From: an uncultured Lachnospiraceae bacterium
Lineage (GTDB): Bacteria > Bacillota > Clostridia > Lachnospirales > Lachnospiraceae
Length of the DNA: 32,265 nucleotides
Direction: 5' to 3'
Assembly: GCA_934292725.1 (NCBI GenBank)
Contig: CAKQXY010000041.1
Span: forward strand, 1-32,265
A model generated the notes under the pieces. The model worked only from the letters and a program-made list of their open reading frames with translations. It had not been told where the DNA came from and ran no database searches. Shown in pieces: positions 1 to 7,677 of this stretch (its first letter is position 1; each line of letters opens with the position of its first letter). The position numbers and the translations under genes are program-made.

Positions 1-2
1 CA

Positions 3-93
3 AATCGCTGCATCCTCATGTTTTGGCGGGTTCCAAACTTCAAATCCTTATTGTGCAAGCACAATCGGCTTTGAAGCTTTTTCCCCTGGCATC
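3..93. repeat. Structured intergenic repeat, partial copy A
   Basis: This stretch matches the right part of the complete copy at 27543-27740. Shared blocks are TTTTGGCGGG (21-30), TCGGCTTT and CCTGG.ATC.TA (85-95). A hairpin with loop CAAG is formed by ATTGTG (50-55) and CACAAT (60-65). A longer arm pairs CTTCAAA (38-44) with TTTGAAG (70-76). The stems keep their positions relative to the other copy while their sequences differ. The left part lies outside the window. The strand on which it acts, if any, is unknown. Confidence 0.7.
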
Positions 94-128
94 CTACAAA
101 TTTTATTCATCAAAAGGAGAACACTATT

Positions 129-1229
129 ATGAGAAAAAATTATTTAACCTGTGCCGCACTGATTTCTGCAATGAGCATGAGCACCATTGCATCTGCACCT
201 GTATTTGCATCCGACAATAGCGATGCCCAAACATTTAAGATTGGTATCTGCAACTATGTTGATGACGCTTCTTTAAACCAGATCGTTTCTAATATTGAAA
301 AGCAGCTTGAAAAAATTGAAAAAGATTCTGATGGTGCTGTTACTTTTGAAGTCACAACAGAAAATTGTATGGCCGATGCCACTGTTCTTGATCAGATCAT
401 TGCAAACTTCATCGCAGATGACGTGGATTTGATGGTTAGTGTTGCCACTCCTGTTGCCATGGCAATGCAGGCAGCTACCGAAGACAACGAGATTCCTGTT
501 GTTTTTGCAGCTGTATCTGACCCAGTTTCTACTGGACTTGTAGAGTCCATGGAAGAGCCTGGTGCAAATATCACCGGTACTTCTGATTACTTAGACACAA
601 CTGCTGTTATGGATCTTTTATTTGCCGCTGATGAAGAAGCTGATCATATCGCCCTTCTATATGATCAGGGTCAGGATTCTTCCACAACTGCAATCGAGGA
701 AGCTAAGAAATATCTCGATGATAAGGGTGTTGACTACACAGAATACACTGGAACAACAGTTGACGAAGTTATGTTAGCAGTTGATTCTATCATCGCAGAC
801 GGTGCTGACGCAGTCTTTACACCATCTGACAACACTATCATGACAGCTGAACTTTCCATATATGAGGAATTAGCAGAAGCTGGCATTCCGCATTATGCAG
901 GCGCTGATTCTTTCGCATTAAACGGTGCTTTCTGTGGATATGGCGTTGACTATATTAATTTAGGTGTTGAGACAGCAAACATGATTAACAGCATCTTAGT
1001 CGACGGTGAAGAACCTGCTAAAACACCTGTCATGACATTTGACAATGGTATTGCAACTATCAACACAGAAGTATGCGATCAGTTAGGATATGACTTCGAT
1101 GAGATCAGCAAAACATTTGAGCCACTCTGCACTGCTGTAAAGGGCATTGAGACTGCTGAGGAATTTGAAGAAGAATCAGAAAGTGAAACTGAGACTGAAG
1201 AGGAATCTACAGAGGCTCAGGAAAAATAA
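129..1229 (+). CDS. ABC transporter substrate-binding protein, TrpX-type
   Basis: This is a secreted solute receptor of the ABC_sub_bind family (PF04392), 366 aa. Members paired with TrpY/TrpZ-like subunits are thought to bind tryptophan or related small molecules; the substrate here is inferred only. Residues 1-27 form a Sec signal peptide ending near VFAS. There is no lipobox cysteine, which is unusual for a Gram-positive binding protein. The body shows the two-lobed fold pattern with VSVATPVAMAMQ and VVFAAVSDPVSTGLV typical of the family. The last 25 residues are a Glu/Ser/Thr-rich acidic tail. AAAGGAG lies 9 bases before the ATG. It is the first gene of a three-gene unit, 32 bp before the permease. 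Confidence 0.88.
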   Translation: MRKNYLTCAALISAMSMSTIASAPVFASDNSDAQTFKIGICNYVDDASLNQIVSNIEKQLEKIEKDSDGAVTFEVTTENCMADATVLDQIIANFIADDVDLMVSVATPVAMAMQAATEDNEIPVVFAAVSDPVSTGLVESMEEPGANITGTSDYLDTTAVMDLLFAADEEADHIALLYDQGQDSSTTAIEEAKKYLDDKGVDYTEYTGTTVDEVMLAVDSIIADGADAVFTPSDNTIMTAELSIYEELAEAGIPHYAGADSFALNGAFCGYGVDYINLGVETANMINSILVDGEEPAKTPVMTFDNGIATINTEVCDQLGYDFDEISKTFEPLCTAVKGIETAEEFEEESESETETEEESTEAQEK

Positions 1230-1261
1230 ATTTTAGTAATAAAAGTTAAAGGGGTTTTCTC

Positions 1262-2188
1262 GTGGATATTCAAACATTATTGTCACTGGGACAGACTGCT
1301 CTTGAACTTGGTTTAATCTGTTCCCTTACAGTTCTTGCATTATTTTTAAGCTATTCCATGCTAAATGTCTGTGATCTTTCTACAGATGGATGTTTTACTC
1401 TGGGCGCCGCAGTCGGCGCTCAGATTGCACTTATGGGTCACCCATTTTTAGCAATTCTTGCTGCTATGGGAGCAGGTGTTCTCTGTGGATTTGTCACTGG
1501 CGCTCTTCAGACCAAATTCGGCATTAACAGTCTGCTTGCTGGTATTGTAGTCAATACTGGTCTTTACTCTGTCAACATTGCCGTTATGGGCGGTTCCTCT
1601 CTTTTAAATATGAACAAAACCGTAACTGTATTTACAATGATGAAGGGACTCCTCTCAGGCACGCCGCTTGCCAGCTATTATAAACTGATTGTGGCACTGA
1701 TTGCAGTTATTCTTGTCATTGCGCTGCTGACATTGTTTCTTGGTACCCGTCTTGGTCTTGCAATCCGTGCAACTGGAAACAATCCAATCATGGTAAAATC
1801 TTCTTCTATTAATACTGTTTTTACCACCATTGTTGGTCTTTGTGTTGCTAATGCATTTACCGGTTTGTCAGGCTGTCTGCTTGCGCAATATCAGAAATCC
1901 GTCAATATTGACATTGGCTCTGGTATGGTTACGATTGCACTTGCCTCACTGTTAATTGGTGCAACAATCCTCGGACGCGGAAAAATTGTTACACGTGCCG
2001 TTGGTGTCGTACTTGGTTCCTTTATTTTCCGCCTTGTCTACACCATCGCACTTCGTTTCCATCTTCCAGCATTCATGCTCAAGCTGGTATCTTCTATCAT
2101 TGTCGTCATTGCACTGTCTTTCCCATATTTAAAGACACAGCTTCCAATGATGAAGCGCCGACTAACTCATTCAAAAAATAATAGATAA
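1262..2188 (+). CDS. ABC transporter permease, TrpY-type
   Basis: This is the membrane subunit of the importer, 308 aa, in the branched-chain/ribose-type permease superfamily (BPD_transp_2). It has about eight to nine hydrophobic segments spread over the whole length. The segment around residues 160-185 (LGTRLGLAIRATGNNP) is the typical cytoplasmic coupling loop of this superfamily. It starts with GTG, supported by AAAGGGG seven bases upstream; no better ATG is present. It lies between the binding protein and the ATPase, so it belongs to the same transporter. The short basic C-terminus (MKRRLTHSKNNR) is probably cytoplasmic. Confidence 0.88.
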   Translation: MDIQTLLSLGQTALELGLICSLTVLALFLSYSMLNVCDLSTDGCFTLGAAVGAQIALMGHPFLAILAAMGAGVLCGFVTGALQTKFGINSLLAGIVVNTGLYSVNIAVMGGSSLLNMNKTVTVFTMMKGLLSGTPLASYYKLIVALIAVILVIALLTLFLGTRLGLAIRATGNNPIMVKSSSINTVFTTIVGLCVANAFTGLSGCLLAQYQKSVNIDIGSGMVTIALASLLIGATILGRGKIVTRAVGVVLGSFIFRLVYTIALRFHLPAFMLKLVSSIIVVIALSFPYLKTQLPMMKRRLTHSKNNR

Positions 2189-2234
2189 TTTGTACCTGAC
2201 TGCAAATCAGGCTACGGAAAGGCATTTGTAAGTT

Positions 2235-3020
2235 ATGCTTGAACTAAAAAATGTTTCGAAAACCTTTAATCCTGGTACGGTAAATGAAAAAAAAGCCCTT
2301 GATAAACTTTCTTTAAATTTAAATGAAGGCGATTTTGTTACCATCATCGGTGCAAACGGTGCTGGAAAATCTACGCTGTTTAATGCAATCTGCGGTACCT
2401 TCTATACTGATGAAGGTCAGATCATTCTTGACGGCGAGGATATAACACTTCAGCCAGACTATATACGAGCAAAAAAAATCGGTCATCTATTTCAGGATCC
2501 AATGAGCGGAACTGCTCCCGGCATGACCATTGAAGAAAATATGGCTCTCGCAGGTTCAAAAGGCGGCTGGCTCTCTCACGTAAGCAAAAAAGAAAAGGAA
2601 CTGTTTCGCGAAAAACTTCGTCCTTTAAATATGGGTCTTGAGGACCGCATGCATCAGCCTGTCGGACTTCTCTCTGGCGGACAGCGTCAGGCTCTTACTC
2701 TTGTAATGGCAACTATTAACCCTCCAAAACTGTTGCTTCTTGATGAGCATACTGCAGCTCTTGATCCTGGCACTGCTGAGAAGGTACTAAATCTAACCAA
2801 GTCCATTATTGCTGAGCACCATTTAACATGCATGATGATCACACACAACATGCAGTCAGCTCTTGAACTTGGCAACCGCACATTCATGATGAACAGCGGA
2901 CACATCATTTTCGACGCAGCAAACGAAGAACGCTCAAAGCTGACCGTAAATGATCTGCTTGAGCGCTTCAAGGAAGGTGTTGGAAAGCAGCTTGACAATG
3001 ACCGCATGCTGCTCTCCTGA
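2235..3020 (+). CDS. ABC transporter ATP-binding protein, TrpZ-type
   Basis: This is the nucleotide-binding subunit that powers the importer, 261 aa. Walker A is GANGAGKST at residues 39-47, the signature LSGGQ at 146-150, Walker B LLLLDE at 166-171, and the switch histidine lies in MMITHNMQ. The long insert between Walker A and the signature is typical of the LIV/Trp-type ATPases. It follows the permease by 46 bp; a weak 5-bp hairpin (2195-2211) lies in that gap. It ends 17 bp before the convergent hydrolase gene, with no clear terminator in between. Pairing with the two upstream genes is as in other TrpXYZ-type cassettes. Confidence 0.9.
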   Translation: MLELKNVSKTFNPGTVNEKKALDKLSLNLNEGDFVTIIGANGAGKSTLFNAICGTFYTDEGQIILDGEDITLQPDYIRAKKIGHLFQDPMSGTAPGMTIEENMALAGSKGGWLSHVSKKEKELFREKLRPLNMGLEDRMHQPVGLLSGGQRQALTLVMATINPPKLLLLDEHTAALDPGTAEKVLNLTKSIIAEHHLTCMMITHNMQSALELGNRTFMMNSGHIIFDAANEERSKLTVNDLLERFKEGVGKQLDNDRMLLS

Positions 3021-3037
3021 TATTTAAAAATTTATAT

Positions 3038-4018
3038 TTAGTTTTGCCAGCTGATCTGCTCACCACACACAAGTGGGAAGCGGATCAGTTTTTTTGCATC
3101 CAAATCTTCCTTATTCATATCAACCGCTGTAATCTGATGATTCTCATAGGTCGTATAATAATAAATTCCCTTTGAAGCATTGCAGCATGAAGTGTAGATA
3201 GTAATCTCATATGCACCCTCCTTAACTTCGCAGCAGCCTCTCTGCTGATCTACTGAACCAAGGATGTGGAAAAACTGGCTCACACTCTCCGATTCCGATT
3301 CGCCTGAAAGTGAATTCATCTTCACAAAAGCAACACGAACAAAACGCGATTCAGATGAAAGATCACCTGGAAGACCAAGCGCACCCATTCCACGGCTATA
3401 AGCCTGAAGAGGCAGCTCATTAGCTCCGCAAAATGTGTTCTTTGGCTGCTTTGCAGAAAGACCCATATATCGATTTAAACCAGCCAGCTGCCTGTCAAAC
3501 GGCGGATTATTTGTCAAAACACCAACTGGATTGTCATAAATTTTTATGCCCTCACGAACAGACTCTAACGTAATTGCCTCATCTCGATCTGCAATAATCC
3601 AGTGAAGTGATGACACTGGCATTGATTCATGAAAAGAAGTATTTGTAATGCAAATACGTTCAAGAAGTACTCTTGCCTCCTTTACACTCGTGCACTGACC
3701 TAAAATCCACGGAATCAATTCAAACTGTGCCACGTTGTCCTTTCCTTCTGTCGGCTCTGTGTAAAATGCATTGCCAACAAAATTAAGACCTGCCATTCCA
3801 AGACCCTTTTCATTAATCGCATCATAATACAGCGGATACTCGCCTGCCACATGTGCCATACCGATCAGTGCATATTTCGTCTGATACGGTTGTCTGTGGC
3901 GCATCACAAATGTATAACCACGCGGTGTTATCGTTACTTCCTCTCCATAAGAACACTCATAATCCAATGTTCTTCCCATATAAAAGTCCTTTGTCTTATA
4001 TGTTGCTGCTGTACACAT
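3038..4018 (-). CDS. Choloylglycine hydrolase family protein (bile salt hydrolase type)
   Basis: This is an N-terminal nucleophile hydrolase of 326 aa that would split amide bonds, most likely of conjugated bile salts. Cys2 becomes the nucleophile after loss of Met1. Other active-site residues of the family are in place: Arg16, Asp19, Asn79 in GLNF, Asn170 in VLTN and Arg225 in SRF. Asn79 sits where bile salt hydrolases have Asn and penicillin V acylases usually have Tyr. The C-terminal part (GIYYYTTYENHQITAVDMN) matches clostridial bile salt hydrolases as I remember them. There is no signal peptide, so it should be cytoplasmic. AAGGAGG lies 7 bases before the ATG and overlaps the stop of the upstream gene, so the two are translationally coupled. 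Confidence 0.88.
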   Translation of the reverse strand: MCTAATYKTKDFYMGRTLDYECSYGEEVTITPRGYTFVMRHRQPYQTKYALIGMAHVAGEYPLYYDAINEKGLGMAGLNFVGNAFYTEPTEGKDNVAQFELIPWILGQCTSVKEARVLLERICITNTSFHESMPVSSLHWIIADRDEAITLESVREGIKIYDNPVGVLTNNPPFDRQLAGLNRYMGLSAKQPKNTFCGANELPLQAYSRGMGALGLPGDLSSESRFVRVAFVKMNSLSGESESESVSQFFHILGSVDQQRGCCEVKEGAYEITIYTSCCNASKGIYYYTTYENHQITAVDMNKEDLDAKKLIRFPLVCGEQISWQN

Positions 4019-4029
4019 AATTTGCCTCC

Positions 4030-4959
4030 TTATTTCTTTATGCTATCCATGAATGGCTCTGCAAGATCCTTTAGCTGCTCAATCTGCTCATCCGTCAATA
4101 ACAGTTTCGGCGCTGTTATCGTATTTTGATCGTCTAGTTTATTTGCCGCTGCATGTACTTCTGTCTTAAGCTGATTTCCATCATCATCTGAAATGGTTAT
4201 TGTAAGAGTAAACGTATAGTTATCTTCTTTGTCTACAAAAAATGATAGCTTCGCATCTGCCTGCTTTGGCTGGATTCCTACAAGCTGTGCAAAATAATCA
4301 GCATCGATTGTAAACTCTGACGCTCCATCATTCTTGCCACTCACCTTTACGGCTGACCAAAGCTTTGGATCAAACAAATGATCTGGTTCAGCTAAAAACA
4401 GCACTGCATCCATTCCACCTGGCATTTTTAACGGATTCTCGACTGTTACGCCTGTAAGATCATAAATCAAGCTAGTAAGCTGTTCTAATGTAACACAATG
4501 ATCTTTAATCCATCCATTGTATGCTGCCTTTAATAAAAAGCTTTTGTCAATCTCATCACCAGCAAGTGCAGATATAATTGAGTCTATCCCAAAATAGCAT
4601 TTTCCATCCACCAGATAAAATGTCGTTAATGAAGTCTGCTTATCTGTTATATTTTCCTTTAGCTGCAGTTTTAAATTTTTTTGTGCACTCTCGCCTGCTG
4701 CAGTAAATTTTGCCGTAAGAGAATCAGTATTTAAAAGTTCCCGCGCAAGATCTGTTACCGGCTTTAGCTGATCCGACGGTTCAAATGTCATCGCGCAATC
4801 CGCTGTAATCTCATAGCCATTTCCCTCCACCAGCTTTTGCAGCGTCTCGATGGTCTGCCCTGCATTCATAATAAAATGTAGATAAAAGATAATCGCTCCA
4901 AGCAAAAAAGCTGCCAGAACAAGTACAACTGCAAGCACTGCTTTTTTTCTTTTGCTCAT
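4030..4959 (-). CDS. Membrane-anchored protein of unknown function
   Basis: I do not recognise this 309-aa protein. Residues 1-6 are basic (MSKRKK) and 7-28 form one hydrophobic helix without a lipobox, so it is probably a signal anchor with an outside domain. The rest is soluble, mixed alpha/beta, with paired beta strands near the C-terminus (KLSFFVDKEDNYTFTLTITI), somewhat like LppX/LolA-type lipid-binding folds; that likeness is only an impression. An upstream TTG would add six residues, but GGAAG placed 8 bases before the ATG at 4959 favours this start. A strong promoter lies about 50 bp upstream. It is the first gene of a two-gene unit with the bile salt hydrolase-type gene. Confidence 0.75.
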   Translation of the reverse strand: MSKRKKAVLAVVLVLAAFLLGAIIFYLHFIMNAGQTIETLQKLVEGNGYEITADCAMTFEPSDQLKPVTDLARELLNTDSLTAKFTAAGESAQKNLKLQLKENITDKQTSLTTFYLVDGKCYFGIDSIISALAGDEIDKSFLLKAAYNGWIKDHCVTLEQLTSLIYDLTGVTVENPLKMPGGMDAVLFLAEPDHLFDPKLWSAVKVSGKNDGASEFTIDADYFAQLVGIQPKQADAKLSFFVDKEDNYTFTLTITISDDDGNQLKTEVHAAANKLDDQNTITAPKLLLTDEQIEQLKDLAEPFMDSIKK

Positions 4960-5007
4960 ACACCCACTTCCTTTCAACCAGCTTGCAGGACTTTAGTCCT
5001 TTATAAA

Positions 5008-5036
5008 ATTATAAATCCTTTGACATTTTATGTAAA
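5008..5036 (-). promoter_or_regulatory. Sigma-A-type promoter for the anchored protein and hydrolase
   Basis: On the minus strand the -35 box is TTTACA (5036-5031) and the -10 box is TATAAT (5013-5008), separated by exactly 17 bases. The start codon at 4959 follows about 49 bases after the -10 box. Confidence 0.7.
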
Positions 5037-5100
5037 CGGACAAAATGGCTCTTTTGTAAGGCTATTAGATTTTCTTACCCTATCATTCGAATAAGCAAGC

Positions 5101-5141
5101 AAAAAAAAATAAGGCGTATACCTTATTCAGATATACGCCTT
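5101..5141 (-). terminator. Intrinsic terminator of the GGGtGRT operon
   Basis: A perfect 10-bp stem AAGGCGTATA/TATACGCCTT (5111-5120 and 5132-5141) is followed on the minus strand by a run of Ts (5109-5101). It lies 7 bases after the stop of the GGGtGRT gene and separates it from the promoter of the next unit. Confidence 0.88.
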
Positions 5142-5147
5142 GAAAAA

Positions 5148-6158
5148 TTAGAACTTACCAGCCTTAGCAGCTTCCTCGATGGAAACAGCTACAGCTACAG
5201 TCATACCAACCATCGGGTTGTTTCCTGCACCGATCAGACCCATCATCTCTACGTGAGCCGGAACGGAAGAGGAACCTGCAAACTGTGCATCAGAATGCAT
5301 ACGGCCTAAAGTATCGGTCATACCATAGGAAGCCGGACCTGCTGCCATGTTATCTGGATGCAGAGTACGTCCTGTACCACCACCAGATGCTACGGAGAAG
5401 TACTTCTTACCAGCCTCGATACGCTCCTTCTTGTAGGTACCTGCAACTGGATGCTGGAAACGGGTCGGGTTTGTGGAGTTACCAGTGATGGAAACGTCTA
5501 CGTTCTCCTTCCACATGATAGCAACACCTTCCGGTACGCTGTTTGCACCGTAGCAGTTAACCTTTGCACGAAGTCCCTCAGAGTATGACTTGCGGAATAC
5601 TTCCTTTACTTCGTTGTTGTATGGATTGTACTCGGTCTCTACATATGTAAATCCATTGATACGGGAAATGATCTGTGCAGCATCCTTTCCAAGACCGTTT
5701 AAGATAACGCGAAGAGGCTTCTGGCGAACCTTGTTTGCCTTCTCTGCGATACCGATAGCACCCTCAGCTGCTGCGAAAGACTCATGACCAGCCAGGAAGC
5801 AGAAGCACTCAGTCTCCTCTTCCAGAAGCATCTTGCCAAGGTTTCCGTGTCCAAGACCTACCTTACGGGTATCTGCAACAGATCCCGGGATACAGAAGGA
5901 CTGAAGACCCTCACCGATAGCAGCTGCAGCGTCAGCAGCCTTACGGCAGCCCTTCTTGATTGCGATTGCTGCACCAACGGTGTAAGCCCAGCAAGCATTC
6001 TCAAAACAGATCGGCTGGATACCCTTGATCTGAGCATATACATCCAGTCCTGCATCCTTTGTAATCTTCTCTGCCTCTTCGATAGAAGCGATACCATAGC
6101 TATTCAGAACCGCATTGATCTGGTCAATACGTCTCTCATAGGACTCAAATAAAGCCAT
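5148..6158 (-). CDS. GGGtGRT family protein
   Basis: This 336-aa protein belongs to the GGGtGRT family (PF14057), named after the motif seen here as ASGGGTGRTLHPDN at about residues 259-272. The function of the family is not known. The C-terminal third is rich in Gly and small residues (SDAQFAGSSSVPAHVEMMGL, then GAGNNPMVGMTV), like a nucleotide- or cofactor-binding site. No signal peptide or membrane segment is seen. AGGAGG stands 7 bases before the ATG. It follows the IscU-like gene by 17 bases, a pairing known from other Clostridia, which suggests a role linked to iron-sulfur or related metal chemistry. Codon use is strongly biased, which hints at high expression. Confidence 0.9.
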   Translation of the reverse strand: MALFESYERRIDQINAVLNSYGIASIEEAEKITKDAGLDVYAQIKGIQPICFENACWAYTVGAAIAIKKGCRKAADAAAAIGEGLQSFCIPGSVADTRKVGLGHGNLGKMLLEEETECFCFLAGHESFAAAEGAIGIAEKANKVRQKPLRVILNGLGKDAAQIISRINGFTYVETEYNPYNNEVKEVFRKSYSEGLRAKVNCYGANSVPEGVAIMWKENVDVSITGNSTNPTRFQHPVAGTYKKERIEAGKKYFSVASGGGTGRTLHPDNMAAGPASYGMTDTLGRMHSDAQFAGSSSVPAHVEMMGLIGAGNNPMVGMTVAVAVSIEEAAKAGKF

Positions 6159-6175
6159 TTTCGTTACCTCCTGTA

Positions 6176-6868
6176 TTATTCTTTTCTTGGGTCAATGATC
6201 TTAACTGCATCAGCAACACGGCCGTACTGACCCTTTGCCTTCTCCCATGCAGTATTCGGATCGTCGCCCTTCTTAATGAAATCAGTCATCTTTCCAAGGC
6301 TTACGAACTGATAACCAATAATCTGATCCTCTGCATCCAGAGCGATACCGGTTACATAGCCCTCTGCCATCTCAAGGTAACGAGGTCCCTTCTGAAGAGT
6401 ACCGTACATTGTACCAACCTGAGAACGAAGACCCTTTCCAAGATCCTCCAGACCTGCACCTACAGCCAGTCCATCCTCAGAGAATGCACTCTGGGAACGA
6501 CCATAAACGATCTGTAAGAACAGCTCTCTCATAGCGGTATTGATTGCATCACAAACAAGGTCTGTATTCAATGCTTCCATAACAGTCAGACCCGGAAGAA
6601 CCTCAGCTGCCATAGCTGCGGAATGGGTCATACCGGAACATCCGATGGTCTCAACGAGAGCCTCCTGAATGATACCCTCCTTAACATTGAGGGACAGCTT
6701 ACATGCGCCCTGCTGAGGAGCACACCAGCCAACTCCGTGTGTGAAACCGGAAATGTCTTTCACTTCCTTTGCCTGCACCCACTTTGCTTCCTCCGGAATC
6801 GGAGCAGCACCATGATGAACGCCCTGCTTTACAACGCACATCTCTTCAACTTCACGTGAAATAACCAT
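6176..6868 (-). CDS. IscU/NifU-like iron-sulfur scaffold family protein, divergent
   Basis: This 230-aa protein has an N-terminal IscU-like domain followed by a C-terminal extension of about 90 residues. Cys56 (GACKLSL) and Cys77 (GCSGMTHSA) match the first two cluster ligands of IscU. The third ligand position, usually in a HCS motif, reads GRSQSAFSED (123-132) and lacks cysteine; extra cysteines are at 11, 49 and 106. It may therefore hold a cluster in another way, use GGGtGRT residues, or do something else. The start at 6868 is chosen because AAAGGAG lies 8 bases upstream; an ORF extension to 6901 has no such site. A 6-bp palindrome lies at 6898-6913. Confidence 0.82.
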   Translation of the reverse strand: MVISREVEEMCVVKQGVHHGAAPIPEEAKWVQAKEVKDISGFTHGVGWCAPQQGACKLSLNVKEGIIQEALVETIGCSGMTHSAAMAAEVLPGLTVMEALNTDLVCDAINTAMRELFLQIVYGRSQSAFSEDGLAVGAGLEDLGKGLRSQVGTMYGTLQKGPRYLEMAEGYVTGIALDAEDQIIGYQFVSLGKMTDFIKKGDDPNTAWEKAKGQYGRVADAVKIIDPRKE

Positions 6869-6897
6869 TGCAAAAACTCCTTTCAGTTCTGTATGTT

Positions 6898-6913
6898 GCA
6901 CCTAAAAAGGTGC
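6898..6913. other. Short hairpin in the leader of the IscU-like gene
   Basis: GCACCT and AGGTGC form a perfect 6-bp stem with a four-base loop, about 12 bases upstream of the ribosome binding site. It could affect translation or be incidental; there is no T-run, so it is not a terminator. Confidence 0.4.
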
Positions 6914-7108
6914 TGATTATGGCTTTGCCGACTGCTGATCAACAATTACAGCCATATCTTCAATATGTGTCTTCGGCATACCAAGCTGCAAAACGCAGTA
7001 CACCTCATACACTTCTATTTTCTCACAAAATGCGCTGTTCGTCTAGTCCTTTTTTTTTATTTCTCGCAAAATGTTGCAGTTTTTACTATTATTTTCAATA
7101 TTGCTTTT

Positions 7109-7282
7109 TTATTTTTTTCTTTCAAGCGTTCGAATCCTCTGGATCAGCTGCCAAGCTGTCTCATGCAATGCTTCATTTTGAAGCTGCAGTCTGGCATTCT
7201 CCTGTTCATAATAATCGAGACGCTTTTGAAGTGCTGCTGCCTGTTCTCTCCAGTCTTGTTCCTTTTGCTCATGATATACCAT
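7109..7282 (-). CDS. Small coiled-coil protein, 57 aa
   Basis: I do not recognise this protein. It starts MVYHEQKEQDWREQ and ends IRTLERKK, and is almost entirely charged and helical, with leucines and other hydrophobics spaced in heptads (LQKRLDYYEQENARLQLQN). This predicts one long coiled coil, perhaps a dimer. An excellent GGGAGG site lies 7 bases before the ATG, which is why I call it a real gene despite its size. It stands alone: the IscU-like gene lies 240 bases downstream on the same strand, and a repeat element lies upstream. No membrane segment, signal peptide or metal site is visible. A role as a small partner or FtsB/DivIC-like bundle is only speculation. Confidence 0.6.
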   Translation of the reverse strand: MVYHEQKEQDWREQAAALQKRLDYYEQENARLQLQNEALHETAWQLIQRIRTLERKK

Positions 7283-7419
7283 CTAAGTTCCTCCCTTTCT
7301 GCTGCCTTGCCTATGATGTCAATTTTGGTCTCCTGCCATTTTATGGAAACTTTATGGTTACATCATACTCCATATATGGTGTTTTTTCACGCAAATTTTC
7401 TCGCATATTTCGACTTTTA

Positions 7420-7602
7420 TGTTACAGTTCATGGATAAGTCAATATTCTAGCAAGGCCCGAAGGTGAATGGATTCGTCGACGGATCAGTTTCGTTACAGC
7501 TCACTGGACGCCCGTTCATGCTGATCTGTCAAATTTCTATGCAAGCATGAAATTTGTCGTCTCAGTTTACTGAAACAGCTAGCATGACGCATGAACTGTA
7601 AT
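7420..7602. repeat. Palindromic intergenic repeat with inverted ends
   Basis: The ends are inverted copies: GTTACAGTTCATG at 7420-7432 and CATGAACTGTAA near 7590-7601, with CTAGC/GCTAG pairing just inside. Inside lie GATCAG/CTGATC and a hairpin CAAATTTC..GAAATTTG around ATGC/GCAT. The right end (TAGCATGACGCATGAACTG and on) recurs at 29106-29127. The element fills the gap between the terminator of the HPr-like gene and the coiled-coil gene. It resembles a MITE or a structured RNA repeat; no ORF is seen. Confidence 0.6.
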
Positions 7603-7603
7603 C

Positions 7604-7639
7604 AAAAAAGCCGCACACGGAATTTCTTCCGCATGCGGC
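7604..7639 (-). terminator. Intrinsic terminator of the HPr-like gene
   Basis: GCCGCA..CGGAA and TTCCG..TGCGGC (7610-7639) form a stem with two mismatches, followed on the minus strand by a T run (7609-7604). It lies about 40 bases after the stop codon at 7678. Confidence 0.85.
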
Positions 7640-7677
7640 AGTCTATTGTACCGGTCAGGCCGGCTTTGTCTCTTATT

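Noticed and set aside
1..128. T-box or tryptophan leader for the TrpXYZ-type genes
   Set aside because: Only the repeat element and a plain ribosome binding site are visible; no T-box sequence was seen, though one could lie outside the window.
2195..2211. Hairpin between permease and ATPase genes
   Set aside because: Only a 5-bp stem with no T run; not enough for a terminator or processing site.
5784..6152. Antisense reading frame across the GGGtGRT gene
   Set aside because: A shadow of a gene with strong codon bias; no ribosome binding site and no recognisable product.
6919..7014. Minus-strand 31-codon frame ending HIEDMAVIVDQQSAKP before the IscU-like gene
   Set aside because: The start is unclear and no good ribosome binding site was seen; too short to support without conservation data.
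6868..7467. Long plus-strand reading frame through the gap upstream of the IscU-like gene
   Set aside because: It is rich in Phe, Ser and Cys from poly-T DNA, has no ribosome binding site, and runs opposite to the better-supported small coiled-coil gene and the operon leader.
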